From positions 1 to 7,074 of the forward strand of contig CAXRJA010000009.1 of assembly GCA_964230965.1 (NCBI GenBank): 7,074 nt of DNA. The letters run 5' to 3'. The DNA is from UBA8290 sp964230965 (GTDB lineage: Bacteria > Bacillota_I > Bacilli_A > Acholeplasmatales > Acholeplasmataceae). Shown one piece after another: positions 6,460 to 7,074 of this stretch (within the stretch, counting starts at the first letter, position 1; every line of letters starts with the position of its first letter). The notes under the pieces are model-generated. The model was given only the letters and a program-made list of their open reading frames with translations, made no database searches and was not told the DNA's origin. The position numbers and the translations under genes are program-made.

Positions 6460-7074
6460 TTATCCCTCTTCTTTGTCGCGTTTATAAAATCCAAAGTAAA
6501 TCACAGCACTAATTCCTGCAATGACAATCAATAGAATGAATAGGCTTCCTAAAATGGAATTTGGTTCTACTTGACGCTCATATTCTTCAAGCGTTGGCAG
6601 TTCAATCACGAGGGCTTGTTGTTCAGGTGTGAGTGTATCAAAAGCTTCACGTGCGGCCTCGATTTCTTCCTCTGTCGAATCCTCAGTCAATGTTTGAATG
6701 AGTTCGTCTACTTCTGCAGCCGCCTGTGCATTCAATTGATCGTTGAGTTCAGCTTCTGCAATTTCTAATTGTGTGCGTCCTGTGACCAATGCTTGTTGGT
6801 CTTCAGTTAAGTTGTTATAGGCTTCACGTGCGTCTTTCACATCTGTTGCTACATACGGTTCTGAAAGTGCATCAATGAGCGCGTCCACTGCTGCTGCCGC
6901 TGCTATATCTGCGAGTACTTGTTCGGCTGCTTCTAATTCAGCGAGTCCTGTCACGAGTGCTTGTTGTGCTTCTGTTAAGTTGTTATAGGCTTCCCGTGCG
7001 TCTTTCACATCTGTTGCTACATACGGTTCAGAAAGTGCATCAATGAGCGCGTCCACCGCTGCTGCCGCTGCGAT
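6460..7074 (-). CDS. Repeat-containing surface protein with C-terminal membrane anchor (partial, N-terminus outside window)
   Basis: The frame is open to the right edge, so the start, and any signal peptide, is missing; a GTG near 7056 lies inside a repeat and is not a convincing start. The visible 204 residues consist of two nearly identical repeats (7056-6889 and 6888-6712), a diverged third (from 6711 to about 6583), then a single membrane helix (about 6558-6490) and a charged tail KRDKEEG. Each repeat follows VDALIDAL...AREAYNNLT..QQALVTG..LE.AE, a helical, acidic, alanine-rich pattern common in extracellular proteins of Firmicutes. Exposure outside the membrane with a short cytoplasmic tail is inferred. 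No LPxTG sortase signal is present. It heads an operon with the DUF368 and aquaporin genes. The catalytic or binding function, if any, would be in the unseen N-terminal part. Confidence 0.82.
   Translation of the reverse strand: MAAAAAVDALIDALSEPYVATDVKDAREAYNNLTEAQQALVTGLAELEAAEQVLADIAAAAAVDALIDALSEPYVATDVKDAREAYNNLTEDQQALVTGRTQLEIAEAELNDQLNAQAAAEVDELIQTLTEDSTEEEIEAAREAFDTLTPEQQALVIELPTLEEYERQVEPNSILGSLFILLIVIAGISAVIYFGFYKRDKEEG
6721..7074 (-). repeat. Tandem 168-bp coding repeat
   Basis: Two direct copies with a 168-bp period occupy the 5' visible part of the surface-protein gene. Over 6806-6906 against 6974-7074 they differ at only four of 101 positions (6826, 6862, 6889 and 6904 with their counterparts), and all four changes are synonymous. 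The remaining part of the unit is clearly more diverged. The block appears richer in G+C than the surrounding genes. Further copies may lie beyond the right edge, because the sequence stops within the alanine-rich linker of another possible unit. Confidence 0.9.

Noticed and set aside
6583..6600. LPTLE near the end of the repeat region as a sortase motif
   Set aside because: It lacks the T-G pair of LPxTG and is followed by charged residues, not directly by the membrane helix.
7054..7056. GTG at 7056 as the start of the repeat protein
   Set aside because: It falls inside a repeat unit, the frame stays open to the window edge, and the same valine recurs in each unit, so it is an internal codon.

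Overview
The window is AT-rich bacterial DNA of low-GC Gram-positive or Mollicutes-like character. Coding density is high, Shine-Dalgarno sequences are strong (AAGGAGG type), and genes overlap by 1 to 4 bases. TGA ends two genes (nqrB and the DUF368 gene) exactly at stop/start overlaps, and the tryptophan codons I checked are TGG. The standard bacterial code therefore applies, which excludes the Mycoplasma/Spiroplasma code. A Na+-pumping NQR, a surface-repeat protein with a plain C-terminal membrane anchor and the AT-rich composition would suit a marine or saline member of the Acholeplasma/Haloplasma/Izemoplasma side of the Mollicutes or another low-GC Firmicute. That placement is a guess, not a demonstration.

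Layout. (1) Positions 1-3387, minus strand: a sodium-translocating NADH:quinone oxidoreductase operon transcribed right to left as nqrB-nqrC-nqrD-nqrE-nqrF, with nqrF running off the left edge. A promoter with a perfect TATAAT lies directly in front of nqrB, so nqrA, which normally leads this operon, is absent here. (2) Positions 3388-3539: a divergent intergenic region holding the nqr promoter and a perfect 8-bp inverted repeat in front of the next gene. (3) Positions 3540-4892, plus strand: a MATE-family multidrug/cation exporter. (4) Positions 4877-4902: a hairpin terminator shared by the convergent genes on both sides. (5) Positions 4905-7074, minus strand: a second operon, read right to left as a membrane-anchored repeat protein (N-terminus outside the window), a DUF368/PopT-family polyprenyl-phosphate transporter, and an aquaporin-family channel that has lost the selectivity-filter arginine.

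Functionally, the NQR subunits present keep their expected cofactor sites: the 2Fe-2S cysteines and FAD motif of NqrF, the four intramembrane Fe-S cysteines of NqrD/NqrE, and the FMN-accepting threonines of NqrB/NqrC. The pump should move electrons from NADH to the outer-face flavins and export Na+. The missing NqrA raises the question of where the quinone-side subunit is, or whether another acceptor is used. The other genes (cation-coupled exporter, lipid-carrier recycler, MIP channel, surface protein) are all envelope functions. Those with ion-gradient dependence would plausibly draw on the Na+ gradient, but the sequence shows no regulatory link between the two operons.
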